Origin: Thysanoteuthis rhombus
Taxonomy: Eukaryota > Mollusca > Cephalopoda > Oegopsida > Thysanoteuthidae
Direction of reading: 5' to 3'
Length of the DNA stretch: 64,000 nt
Assembly: GCA_963457665.1 (NCBI GenBank)
Contig: OY735212.1
Span: 10,879,183-10,943,182, forward strand
Of this stretch, positions 1 to 9,264 are shown one piece after another. The notes below the pieces were generated by a model. The model was not told the origin of the DNA. It saw only the letters and a list, made by a program, of their open reading frames with translations, and made no database searches. Positions within the stretch are counted from its first letter, which is position 1, and the number at the start of each line of letters is the position of its first letter. A program made the translations under genes and the position numbers.

Positions 1-48
1 TCAGTTGTCTGCCAATTTTGCAACATGGCCAGCCCATTGCCATTTGAG

Positions 49-49
<1 letters not shown>
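1..49 (-). mobile_element. RTE-like LINE fragment, cut by window start
   Basis: These bases match a conserved stretch of the C-terminal coding region seen in better RTE copies here (for example 49,640-49,695 and 62,420-62,465), reading on the minus strand as the WAGHVARM-like region. It is truncated by the window edge on the left and by an (AT)n array on the right. Confidence 0.7.

Positions 50-110
<61 letters not shown>
50..110. repeat. (AT)n microsatellite
   Basis: About 30 uninterrupted AT units directly abut the RTE fragment on the left. Confidence 0.98.
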
Positions 111-114
<4 letters not shown>

Positions 115-400
115 ACGAACATATGCACATACACACCGGGACACACATGCCACGTATGTACAGACACACTCTACGTATACATGTACCACATACATCAATA
201 CACGCACGCATGCAGGCATATGCTACATACATGCACACGCACATACCCCTTTGTTGCATCTACATGTGTGTGCACACTGGTCACTTATGCACTCATAGGC
301 TTCGTATGCATACGTGCACACTTAAACCTACATGCCAAATAAACAGATACGATACTCATCGACCCACACACACGCTCACACATACCACATTCTCACCTGA
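111..400. repeat. Degenerate CA/CATA-rich simple repeat
   Basis: This stretch is rich in CACA, ACAT and GCAT words without a fixed period and looks like a decayed (CA)n/(CATA)n array. The two overlapping ORFs across it translate only to His/Thr/Tyr-rich low-complexity sequence and are not taken as genes. Confidence 0.75.
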
Positions 401-900
401 GTTCAATTGTGTGTTATTATTCGTGTGATATATGAGTGTATGTATTTGGCATTTTTGATGAAATGTCGTCTGAGGAAAAGTCGTACTACGCTGTTTGATG
501 AATGTTTTGACTTGGACTTCAGGGTTATGATAAATATTTTGCCGACCGCCAATCAGAAGACGAAGAAAAAATTGTGGCGTCTCTTAAAATGTGAAAGTTA
601 TTTCAATACACTGTTTCAGCTGATGCTGTCATTGGTGACATCTTCTTGTTATGGAAACAGATTCCATTGTTATTTGTGTAAGGGATGGTGGAGATGCTGT
701 TCGAGGTGACGAACACAATGTAAATGTTAGGATGGGTGTGAGAAAGGCGACGGGGCCATCACAAATTATGGTGGGGACGATCGTGACAAAGGGCGTTGTG
801 TCTTTCGTGACAAGGAAACCTGATTCTATAATCCAAGTCAGTGCTTCCAAATGTGGGGCACACACCCTACAGCAGTTGATTTAAATATACTTGGAGAGGG
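401..900 (+). other. Unassigned stretch with broken reading frames
   Basis: Base composition is more balanced here than in the flanks. Short open stretches occur in different plus frames: one from 407 to 709, one around 541-590 reading DRQSEDEEKIVASLK, and one from 651 to 884 starting METDSIVICVRDGGDAVRG. No family was recognised. It could be a decayed coding sequence, a single exon, or chance. No splice sites or neighbouring exons support a gene. Confidence 0.2.
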
Positions 901-1055
901 GGGCCATTTTGAATTTTGATATTAAGAGCGAAAAGCTATCCATGGCTTAAAAGTGATTCTTCCTTCATTAAACAATCACACAATAATTTGAGAAATCTCA
1001 GTATACACACTGGTGTGAGTGTGTGCATGCACCGAGATAACTCTTCAACTGGTCA
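901..1055. other. No feature seen
   Basis: AT-rich sequence without a recognised repeat, open frame or RNA signature. Confidence 0.5.
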
Positions 1056-1155
1056 AATACAAAATTATACAAAATGATTATACAATTATACAAAATTATA
1101 CAAATTCATACAAAAATTATATTATTACAAAATTATATAAAATTATATGAAATTG
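1056..1155. repeat. 10-bp tandem repeat, unit TACAAAATTA
   Basis: About ten imperfect head-to-tail copies of a decamer close to TACAAAATTA, varying by insertion or loss of one or two A/T bases. Confidence 0.85.
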
Positions 1156-1439
1156 ATATTTTAATCCGTGCACCAGTCGTTGCATTGTCGTGTTTAAAGA
1201 TGATTGGACGTTGTGCTTGAAATATATCATATATCAAAGGATATATTATTTTGCAAGTGTTTACCCCGAGTGTTCATAGATCTTATATCTTTAGTGAGTA
1301 TTGAGAGCAACAAGGAAATAGCGAGAGAAAGCAAGAGAGTGATAGAAAGTGAGTGAAGAAGACAAAGAGGTAGGCTTTTCCAGATATTCATCTTTTAAAC
1401 GGACATGCCCAGGTACTCTTTATTCCGAAAGCAGAAAAA
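1156..1439. other. No feature seen
   Basis: AT-rich spacer with a short purine-rich part around 1,305-1,370. Nothing assignable. Confidence 0.4.
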
Positions 1440-1925
1440 TGTTCCACACTGAACCACAACCACTGAACGTACCAAATGAACTCACCCAACCTTTCAAGCT
1501 AAAATTGAAAAAGAGATATTAAAAAATAGCTTGCCGATGAAAACGAGGCCAACATCAACGAACTCAACGGCAAAATAACAACCTCTCTAATAGAAGCTGC
1601 CAGAATGTTTAAACCAAGAAATACACAAACCATCAGCAACATATCGGACAAAACCAGGAAACTTATTGAAAAGGGCAGAAACCTTAAACCACAAACAACA
1701 AAAGGGGAATATGCTGTGACCGAACTAAACAAAACAATCAAAAAAAAATGAGATCAAAAAAGAAGGTATACGACAGCCATCCTCGAAACCACTCTTGAAA
1801 AACCTTGGGGCTTCAGAGCAATACACAAAACCCGAGGTATAGGACAGAAACAAATAAATATCATACTCGAAGAAAATGGAGATATAAAAACAACAAGAGA
1901 CAAAGCATCAAAGCCCAAGTGCGCC
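1440..1925 (+). mobile_element. RTE-like LINE, linker between endonuclease and RT
   Basis: Plus-strand frames read INELNGKITTSLIEAARMF, then KTRKLIEKGRNLKPQTTKGE, then ELNKTIKKK. After a frameshift near 1,745 they read TAILETTLEKPWGFRAI and QKQINIILEENGDIKTTRD. In RTE-type LINEs this order lies between the apurinic endonuclease and the reverse transcriptase. Stops and frameshifts show it is dead. The endonuclease and RT proper are absent: the copy jumps through an unrelated 160-bp segment to its own 3' end at 2,086. Family placement as RTE is from the overall domain order and the ATG-triplet tail. Confidence 0.8.
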
Positions 1926-2085
1926 AGTGCAATGTATTAGCCATTGACGTTATGCTGAGGCTGAGCATTGCTACGCTCATTGGAAGCTTATGGATTCTTC
2001 CTTGGGCTCGCCCACTATTATTCGGCCTAGCTACAGGGGATGCACCGCCCCAGGACAGCAACGTCCCATTGCACTTAAAGTGACG
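1926..2085. other. Unidentified insertion inside the RTE copy
   Basis: This less AT-rich segment contains CCGCCCC and CGTCCC words. It separates the RTE linker from the RTE 3' end and has no recognised similarity elsewhere in the window. It may be a small inserted element or filler DNA. Confidence 0.35.
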
Positions 2086-2254
2086 GGTCGGGATTGTCTA
2101 GACGCCATTCTGGCGAGGAACTACACAAATTCAGAAAATATTTGCTCTGCAACACCAATGATAGAGATATCTGGCATATCCTGGGGAAGGTCTATGTCCA
2201 ACAACGGATGATAAAAAAACTGACGATGATGATGATGATGATGATGATGATGAT
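2086..2254 (+). mobile_element. RTE-like LINE 3' end with (GAT)n tail
   Basis: The plus frame reads ELHKFRKYLLCNTNDRDIW and HILGKVYVQQR, followed by a short spacer and ten or so GAT units at 2,222-2,254. This is the C-terminus and tail of the RTE family seen across the window. The triplet tail in place of poly(A) fits RTE-type elements. It meets the (ATT)n array of the oppositely oriented RLE LINE directly, tail to tail. Confidence 0.85.
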
Positions 2255-2258
2255 ATTA

Positions 2259-2307
<49 letters not shown>

Positions 2308-2337
2308 CATTATTATTATTATTTGGAATCTCACGCG

Positions 2338-2396
<59 letters not shown>
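2255..2396. repeat. Two (ATT)n arrays split by a LINE 3' end scrap
   Basis: (ATT)n runs over 2,255-2,323 and 2,339-2,396. They are separated by about 16 bp identical in kind to the last bases of the RLE LINE 3' UTR at 2,397 (TGGAATCTCAC). Read on the minus strand they are TAA/AAT arrays following LINE 3' ends. Confidence 0.95.
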
Positions 2397-3470
2397 TGGA
2401 ATCTCACACCAGTTGCCTGGCGGTAACCGCTGGAGTTTGAGTGACAGCAAGTCTCCTCAAGTCTCCAGCCCTCCTCTCCTAGTACTCATAGGTCGCAGTA
2501 ATTCTGCGATTTACAGCTTCACACCGGTTGCCCAGTGGTTATCGCTGAAGGCTGAGTGACAATAAGTTTCCTCAGGTCTTCAGCTAACGTCTCCTCCCTT
2601 TTTCACTTTTTCACCTATTATGTCAGGGCTAAAACTTGTTACAGTGTTTATATCTCTAGCACCTTCCTCAGTATCCGTGTAGTTCCCAGTAGAGCTGTGG
2701 TCTGTACGGCCTCTATCCTTCCCCTAATCCCAATCTCCTCCAGTCTCACCCTCAGCGTTTTGAGGACTGTTCCCAGTGCGCCCACTATGACCGTTACTAC
2801 CCTGGTTTTCATGTTCCACATCTTCTTTAACTCTATTGCTAGGTCCTGGTATTTTTACCGTTTCTCACTCTCCTTCTTTTTAACTCTATGGTCTGCAGGT
2901 ACAGCAACGTCTAGTATTTGGCAGGCCTTCCTTTTTTTTGTCTACTATTACTAAGTCCGGTCTTCTTGCCTGGATGAGGTGGTCAGTTTGGATGTCAAAG
3001 TCCCAGAGTAGTTTGTGGTTGTCATTCTCCAAAACTGCCTCTGGCTTGTGCTGATACCACTTTTCCACATGGTGGAATCCCATTTGTTTACTTAGTTCCC
3101 AGTGTATCATCGTTGCTACTCTATCGTGTCTATGCTTATACTCCTTCTGGGCGAGTTGACTACATTCACTAGTTATGTGGTTTACTGTCTCATCTCTTTC
3201 ACCGCACATGCGGCATTTGCTGTTTGTCTGTGTTCTGTCGATTTTTGTTTTTATGTAGTTTGTCCTTATGCTTTTGTTTTGGGCTGCCATGATGAGCGAT
3301 TCTGTTTCTCTCTTAAGGTTCCCTTTTCGTTACCATGTCCATGATTTCTTGTCTGCTACATCTTGTATCTGTCTTTTAAGCTCGCCGTACAATTTTTTCG
3401 ATTCCCATCTTTCTTTTCTCGTTCGCTGTACTGTTCCATCGTTTTCTACTTTATTGCTTGTTGCACTATA
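2397..3470 (-). mobile_element. RLE-type LINE, R4/Dong-like, 3' part with CCHC and RLE domains
   Basis: On the minus strand the first block (about 3,455-3,350) reads ELKRQIQDVADKKSW. A 134-residue open stretch follows from 3,290. It holds a CX2CX8HX4C knuckle (CRMCGERDETVNHITSEC, about 3,215-3,162), then WYQHKPEAVLEN, then LLWDFDIQTDHLIQARRPD (PD near 2,955). After a frameshift near 2,935 come a DVAVP block and KYQDLAIELKKMW, then VIVGALGTV near 2,790. A zinc knuckle followed by RPD-x14-D is the signature of the restriction-enzyme-like endonuclease of the R2 superclade. The 3' UTR (2,600-2,397) ends at a (TTA)n array. Frameshifts make it a relic. R4/Dong-type is the likeliest clade because of the TAA association. 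Confidence 0.8.
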
Positions 3471-3533
3471 TCATTATTATCATCATCATCATCATCATCA
3501 TCATCATTATCATTATTATCATCATCATCATCA

Positions 3534-3579
<46 letters not shown>

Positions 3580-3588
3580 CATCATCAT
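3471..3588. repeat. (ATC/ATT)n triplet array
   Basis: Mixed ATC and ATT triplets lie between two same-orientation RLE LINE fragments. On the minus strand it reads as TAA/TGA triplets upstream of the 3' fragment at 2,397-3,470. Confidence 0.97.
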
Positions 3589-3950
3589 ATACTGATTTAC
3601 AATTGATTCAATAGTAACAAACGCTCAACTCATTAGAGTAAGTGCGTCAATCAAATCACATAAGTTTCCTGGTGGTCACAGCTGGAGACTGAAGGACTGC
3701 TAGTCTCCTGGGGTCCCCAGCACTTCCCTTCCGCACTCTTACGGTCTACAGCAGTATTTTGGTTCAGTTTCACTCCGGTTGCCTGATGACTATATTATTT
3801 GGCATATTCCCCTCTTGTCCACGATTACTAGGATCGACTTTCTCGCTTGGATTGGATGGTCAGTTTGATTGTTTAAATTTCAAGGTAACATATGGTTTCC
3901 ATTCTCCAAGGCAGTTGTGCTGGTACCAAGTTTTTGCATGGTTTATTCTA

Positions 3951-3952
<2 letters not shown>
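3589..3952 (-). mobile_element. RLE-type LINE fragment, internally deleted
   Basis: Bases 3,660-3,790 match the 3' UTR of the 2,397 copy, including the paired CTGGTGGTCA/CTGGAG and GTTGCCTGATGA words. Bases 3,800-3,945 match the part of that copy that encodes the domain around RRPDLVIVD and WYQHKPE on the minus strand. The DVAVP-to-VIVGAL section is missing between them. The fragment sits between triplet arrays on both sides. Confidence 0.7.
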
Positions 3953-4007
<55 letters not shown>

Positions 4008-4011
4008 CATC
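3953..4011. repeat. (TTA)n microsatellite
   Basis: About 19 TTA units between two RLE LINE pieces of the same orientation. This is the position of the tail of the 4,012-4,640 copy when read on the minus strand. Confidence 0.97.
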
Positions 4012-4640
4012 AGTCTCGAGCCTTCCTTTCCCCACTTTCATAGTCCACAGCAGTGTTGTGGTTTACAATTTCACACCAGTTGCCCAGTGGTTATCGTTTG
4101 AAAGCTGTGTGGCAGTGTGTCTCCTCAGGTCTTCAGCCCTCCTCTCATCACGTCTCTGCCTCTCCTATCACTGGAGTTCTATGGTTTGTACCTCCAATAC
4201 CATTTGGATGTTGTTGTTTTTTCTCCCTCCTCCCTTTTTGGCCACTGCTAAAAGCTGGATTCATAGATCATACATTTTTAGCACTTCCCTCAGTATTCGT
4301 ACAGTTCCTAGCAGTGCTGTTGTCTTTACAGTCTCAATCCTTCTTTTTATCCCGAGTTTCCCCTATCTTGCCTTCAGTGTCTTTGGTACTAGTTATGTGG
4401 GTTGCGGTCTCTTCTCTTTCTTCACTGGGCGGCACTTGCTGTTTATTTTCAGTTGATTTTCGTTTTGATATAGTTTGTTCTGTGATTGCTAGATGAAATA
4501 TGGCACTGGCCTTGAAATTTGTAGAAGCCAGTTTCTCTTTGCGGTTGTCATCAAGAAGTTGGTTTGCAGATTATCGATGGGTTTTCATTTCTGCATGTCT
4601 CAAGATGATCAGTAATTCGAATACTATTTGTCTCGCCTGG
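4012..4640 (-). mobile_element. RLE-type LINE fragment, third piece
   Basis: The order matches the 2,397 copy: 3' UTR (TTTCACACCAGTTGCCCAG near 4,070; CTCCTCAGGTCTTCAGC near 4,120), then an equivalent of the ALGTVLKTLR/RILRKVLEI region near 4,285-4,400, then bases matching the CCHC region near 4,400-4,490. Many frameshifts are present. The inner end near 4,570-4,640 is uncertain. Confidence 0.7.
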
Positions 4641-4679
4641 GAAGATAAGCATATTGAAGGGAGACCGCTCCTAGGTATG

Positions 4680-4680
<1 letters not shown>

Positions 4681-4742
<62 letters not shown>

Positions 4743-4767
4743 GTATATATATATATATATATATATA
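4681..4767. repeat. (AT)n microsatellite
   Basis: AT units with two GT interruptions near 4,733 and 4,743. Confidence 0.97.
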
Positions 4768-4789
4768 GTTGCCTTACAACTCTTGTGTG

Positions 4790-4995
4790 GCTATAAACTT
4801 TCCATTATTCTATCCAGTACCACGATATAAGATCAAAATCTTTGCTTCAGACCTAGAAGTTGGCATCTTATCTCTGCCCAACGCAGAACTGGACGGTCAG
4901 TAAGGTTGAATCAAAGCGATATATTTACTCGAGCATAAATTCTCCAACCACAGCGCTCAATTCCTAAGTTGGAAGAGCATTGCATATGCTTATAA
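4790..4995 (-). repeat. Dispersed repeat D2, copy 1
   Basis: The reverse complement of this 205-bp stretch aligns along its whole length with 36,285-36,490. Shared words include GCAATGCTCTT, AGTTCTGCGT with GGGCAG, ATGCCA and GTGGTACTGGAT. No open frame or RNA promoter is evident. The family is unidentified. Confidence 0.65.
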
Positions 4996-5300
4996 TGAAC
5001 AAGTTACCTCAAGTCAAGGTGTATGTGTGTGTGTGCGTATGTTGTCTACAAAGCTTTGCTGCATTTTTTTCTCATTCCAGTGGATCATGCCCAAATACCT
5101 GTTAATGCAAAGGTTTTATGTTTTCCACAGAATTAGAGATTGTGGTACTATGTGCTTATTATTTGTTGGGATCATCATTTGTTTAAACTGTATCTGTTCG
5201 AGTATAACATATGAACATGGCTCGTCAGCAGTGTTGATCAAAAACCACTTCCCCTTAAGCTATGTTTTTAATACTGGGCTAAGTTTTGTTATATCATTTC
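4996..5300. other. No gene seen
   Basis: T-rich sequence with an ORF (5,027-5,395) whose end runs into a CA/TA array. The translated part has no recognised similarity. Confidence 0.4.
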
Positions 5301-5330
5301 ATACACACACACACGCACGTACATGCACAT

Positions 5331-5377
<47 letters not shown>

Positions 5378-5391
5378 GAGAGAGAGAGAAA
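5301..5391. repeat. Compound (CA)n(TA)n(GA)n microsatellite
   Basis: Imperfect CA to 5,360, TA to about 5,377, then GA units to 5,391. Confidence 0.96.
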
Positions 5392-6514
5392 GTGAGCGAA
5401 GGAGACAGACTGATTGAAAGACAGAGACAGAGAGAAATATTTCATGTTGGTTATGTTATTTAAGTTAAGGTCAGATCAAGAAATCAAACAGTAAACAGGG
5501 GAAAATGTAGAAATTTACAACAAAAAAAAAGGGGGTGAAAATAATTTTAAAAATCCCGAAAAGTACCACCTTGATATCATGTTTAAACAGATAGGTTCAA
5601 ATAATAAGAAATGACTCACCAGATTTTACACTTTAGTTTAGTGTACTAAAAGATACTTGGACAATCAGAAACTAATTTTAAACCTACTTCCTTGTCTGTT
5701 CCTGTGGCGCGTCCCAACCAATTCAGAGTATATAGAAGCAATTATTTCCCTAAGAGAAGGAAAGGAACAGATTTTTTGTTCGTAGCTTACCTCTTCCGAA
5801 GTTAAAATTATTCCTTTTAAGCAGCTCACAGCATCAATATACATTCAATTCCGTTCCTGAGTAGTGACGCATATCTCTAGACAGCAATTTACCTTGCTAT
5901 TAAATCCCTCCAACCAAAACCAGAGACGTGAGAACAGGCCTTGGGTCAATCTTTTGTTTCCCCTCTCCAACTTACCGTGTTTTTCCATTTCCGGAGATAC
6001 GCTGGACTCGGCATTATACATACTTTTACTCCGTCTTCTTTTTTTCTTTCTTTTTTTTGTGTTGGCAGTTAACAGCGAATCGCTATTCTGAAAAGCATGG
6101 GTGGAAATCAGGTGACCAGGATGAAGAGAAATTGTGTTGAAGTAAAATTTTCTTCAACAAGGCAAAACTGATTGAATCTCTATTTGACTGTGCATGCTTC
6201 ATTGCCAGAGATAATGGTATATTTACCAGGCTCTACTGAAATCGCTTATACCGACTGGCTTCGTTCGAAGAAATGGGGTAGGGTTATTGAACACAACGGA
6301 TTTAGTATCGAATAAGGAAACGAAGAATAAGTTTTGAGGACACAAATCTATATGTACCAGTGTCGACAAAAATACCAATCAACTAACAGAATGTCAATAG
6401 CACGCTGTTTATTATAATCACGGACAATGCTATCAAGCGGCCACTGTCAGCTAAATCAGTTAGCTGGGTACATTTTGCTTAGAATAAAAACTAGCGTGAG
6501 GAATACAACACAAA
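5392..6514. other. No gene seen; AT-rich spacer
   Basis: The stretch contains purine-rich sequence at 5,392-5,435 and a pyrimidine run near 6,030-6,060. Two overlapping short ORFs across 5,864-6,140 have no recognisable domain. No repeat shared with the rest of the window was found by eye. Confidence 0.4.
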
Positions 6515-6518
6515 TAGT

Positions 6519-6702
6519 AGGGCGACAAAAGTTAAGATGGGTGAGACACTTGGCAAAAAGTTATAACAACAGATGAATCACTAAACTAACTGATTTGTGT
6601 CCATGGTACAATAAACGCAGTTGGAAAAGACCAAATATAACATTTTGAGATGAGGTACAAAGGTTAACTAGTAAGATATGGGAGAGGTTACTGCAAATCC
6701 TG
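6519..6702 (+). mobile_element. LINE C-terminal fragment, second RTE-related type
   Basis: One plus frame reads RQKLRWVRHLAKSYNNR, a stop, ITKLTDLCPWYNKRSWKRP, NITF, a stop, and DEVQRLTSKIWERLLQ. The pattern RWxxHxA...RW...RS.xRP...DE...W is the usual C-terminus of RTE-like reverse transcriptase polyproteins. Its residues differ from the main family here (compare RWRDELDKFRKYW), so this is a separate lineage. Two stops show it is dead. Confidence 0.6.
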
Positions 6703-6764
6703 GTGTGGGTTTCACACCCTAGCGATTGGTTTAGATCACTTATGGGCATCCATAGGTCCGTAGG

Positions 6765-7060
6765 CCTGATTTGGTCGGCAGCCAAATTCATCATAGCCAG
6801 TCTTTTAGCGTCTGTCATTGGACATACACTATCCAAAAGGTATTTTATCACCCGTCGTTGAAAATAGAATTCTCCCATGATTTGCCAGACCTCTCTATCA
6901 TCGACGTTGCGAAACCAGTTCTTTCTTAACCCGTCTCACCATCTTATATTCTGCCATCCAGGGCTTCGCATGCAATTTCTAGTGATCTACTTATTGAATC
7001 TTTGTGTCTCACAATTTTTTGTCTGCCATTATTGCAAAAGGACTCAACTACAGACCAATG
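6765..7060 (-). mobile_element. RTE-like LINE 3' end
   Basis: The minus strand matches the family 3' end. The TCTTTTAGCGTCTGTCATTGG word near 6,800 and the CCAGACCTCTCTATCAT word near 6,885 match other copies. Parts are deleted around 6,830-6,870. It sits directly beside an RTE reverse transcriptase segment in the opposite orientation at 7,065. Confidence 0.75.
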
Positions 7061-7064
7061 TGTC

Positions 7065-7390
7065 AACTCAACAGCACTTATAAAGTTATTATCAACCAAA
7101 TCTACGAAACGAAAGATGAAAACATATTGGAAACAAGCTGGCTTTGGAAAAAGCTATTGGAATATTGGCCCTTTTAGCTCCGAAAAGGGACAAAACGTGA
7201 TGATACCCAAACTCTTTACAACCTGTCTTGAGATGATTTTCTGACATCTTGCCTGGGGAGGGTTAATATAAAAAATAAAAAAAAACTCATATTTCCAGAC
7301 GACATTGTCTTTTTTGCAGAGAACCTTCATGGCCTAAATAATGCTCGACGGACTGAGTGAAGGAAACAAGAAAGAAAATGGCAATTCTGA
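7065..7390 (+). mobile_element. RTE-like LINE, RT palm segment
   Basis: The plus strand reads QAGFGKSYWN, then KLFTTCLEMIF near 7,210, then PDDIVFFAE at 7,294-7,320, matching QAGFRK..., SPKLFT and the FADDIV catalytic motif of RTE reverse transcriptase. The F-A of FADD is changed to F-P. Large deletions lie between motifs. It is inverted relative to the 3' end at 6,765-7,060, which may be the other part of the same insertion. Confidence 0.75.
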
Positions 7391-7784
7391 AGAGGAGAAA
7401 GCGAAACACTTGATGGAAAGTTATTTTAGATGACTATAATGGCAGGCTACTTCACTCACCATGAAGACTGATCACATGGAATTGGCACTGCTGTTGTCAA
7501 AATAAATATGGATCAGGAAGTATATAATCACATATATCAATCTTACCTTAGTCTGTCACGAAGTCTAAAGGGGAATATAGGAGTGTTGAAAGATCGTACT
7601 GCACCAATCTTGGATGTTTGGAATAACTGCCATTTTTGGAAAATTGGGATTAAAACCTCACCTTGTTATCGAACACTGTAAGTGCCTTCGACAGGGAAGA
7701 GGCAACAAGTAAATATGAGCGCACCTCTGGGTATGTGTGTGATTTCGTAAGTGCATGTGTTAACTTGTGCAATGTATATAAGTG
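7391..7784. other. Unassigned spacer
   Basis: It may hold further degraded LINE thumb sequence near 7,500-7,560, but the match is too weak to annotate. Confidence 0.35.
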
Positions 7785-7823
7785 CGCGTGTATGTGTGTG
7801 TGTGTGTGTGTTTGTGTGTGTTT
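7785..7823. repeat. (GT)n microsatellite
   Basis: Short GT array with TT and CG interruptions. Confidence 0.93.
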
Positions 7824-8224
7824 TAGTAGATTCTCATTCTTTTATTTTTCTATATTCCTCACCCACTTCCTCCATCGTCTAACTCCTACGGAGTTGACCT
7901 TGCCTTCCCCATCTAACAATAAAGAGAGGTCCAGATTTCTGTTTGGGACTGAGGTTGAAAAATATCAAAATGAACTATAGAGAGAAAAAGGAGAAGACAG
8001 AGGCAGATTCTATTTCTACATCAATTGACAAAAAGGAAGAGGTAAAGAGAGAATAAAAGAGAAAAAGAAAGTGAGAAAGAAAGAAAGGAAAATGAAGAGA
8101 GAAAGAGAAAATGGACGCTCTATTGAGCTATCTGGCCTTGCTGAACATATTTGTTTATTCAGAGTTCACTACTTTTTCTCTCTGTTTTTATCTTTACTAT
8201 AAATTTCTTGTTTTCTTCTTTCAG
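7824..8224. other. Spacer with purine-rich tract
   Basis: 7,970-8,115 is almost all A and G (GAGAAAAAGGAGAAG-type words). The rest is unremarkable. Confidence 0.5.
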
Positions 8225-8890
8225 GTCATGTAAGCATTAGGACCTTCAACAAATGCTAGACGAACTGAATGAAGAAAGCAAAAAAGTTGGCATTCTCATG
8301 AAGTTCAGTGAAACAAAGGTCATGTTCAACAAACATGTCGGAAATAAACACACAACAATCAAAATCAAAAACGCAAATCTGGAAAAACTAGACCACTTCA
8401 TCAACGTAGGACAACCAATCTAAATGGAATATTCAAAAGAAGAAGGTATCAAGCGAAGGATTAGAATGGCAAGCTTTTGGTAGAGCTAGGTCGACCTTCA
8501 TGAACAAGAAAATCCCATTGGTCATAAAAAGATGAGTATATAACCTATGTATTGTCACCTTTGGAGATTAAGCATGGAATCTAAGAGACTGACCAAACTG
8601 AAAATAATCATACTTAACATCACATAGAGAGACCACAGGACAGCATAGTATATTAGGGAAAAATAGATGTCCAAGATATCATAGAAGCCATTAGGAAACT
8701 CGATTGGCAATGGGCTGGTCATGTTGCAAGAATGTCAGACAACCGCTGAACATCACAAACTGAAACAAGGATCTCAATAGATCAAATGCAAAATCGAAGC
8801 CGTGACAAACGATAGAGAAGTCTGGCAAATTCTGAGGGAAGCTCTACGTCTAACGACAGACCTTGAAAGAATAATGATGGTGATGATTTC
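8225..8890 (+). mobile_element. RTE-like LINE C-terminal third
   Basis: The plus frame reads QQMLDELNEESKKVGI, KFSETKVMFNKHVGNKHTT, IKIKNANLEKLDHFINVG, then after a stop YSKEEGIKRRIRMAS. This is the region just after the FADD motif and the start of the thumb. Further on come HRDHRTA-like remnants and, near 8,695-8,760, RKLDWQWAGHVARMSDNR. The 3' end near 8,850-8,880 gives the family terminus, with ATGATGG words as tail remnants. Stops and frameshifts are frequent. The order of blocks is intact, so this is a 5'-truncated insertion. Confidence 0.88.
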
Positions 8891-9264
8891 TTCCACTACT
8901 CCAAGTTGCCCTCACTGTCCATAATTAAAACTTGCCTAATTATTAGATTTGTTTGTTTTTTGCTTTTTTTCGGCTCAATGGTTGACATAGTTGAGTTCAG
9001 AATGGAATTTGACTCTATAGCAATCAGGCTTTTTTAATTATTCTTTCTGATGTCCGCATTTACACTCAGTAGTATGCTTTCATAATGTCTTCTTTTCTTT
9101 TCATCTAATCCTTGTAAGGAGGGGAAAAAGAAAGAAAGATACTTTATTTTTTTTGTATCTTTTAGCAACGATTTCCTTTAGTTTTTCTTCTTCTTCTGTT
9201 TTTCTCATGTTTTCTTCTCATTTCTTTACTCCCTCTACCTTCCTTTTTTTCTTTTTTTGTAAAC
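8891..9264. other. Pyrimidine-rich spacer
   Basis: 9,150-9,260 is strongly T/C-rich. The ORF over it (9,153-9,440) is low-complexity Ser/Phe sequence. No gene is supported. Confidence 0.45.

Noticed and set aside
2094..2426. ORF of 110 residues ending in poly-Met/Leu/Ile
   Set aside because: It begins in the RTE 3' end and runs through GAT and ATT arrays; not a separate gene.
3471..3588. CRISPR-like or regularly spaced repeat
   Set aside because: It is a plain triplet microsatellite; no spacers. CRISPR arrays are not expected in metazoan nuclear DNA.
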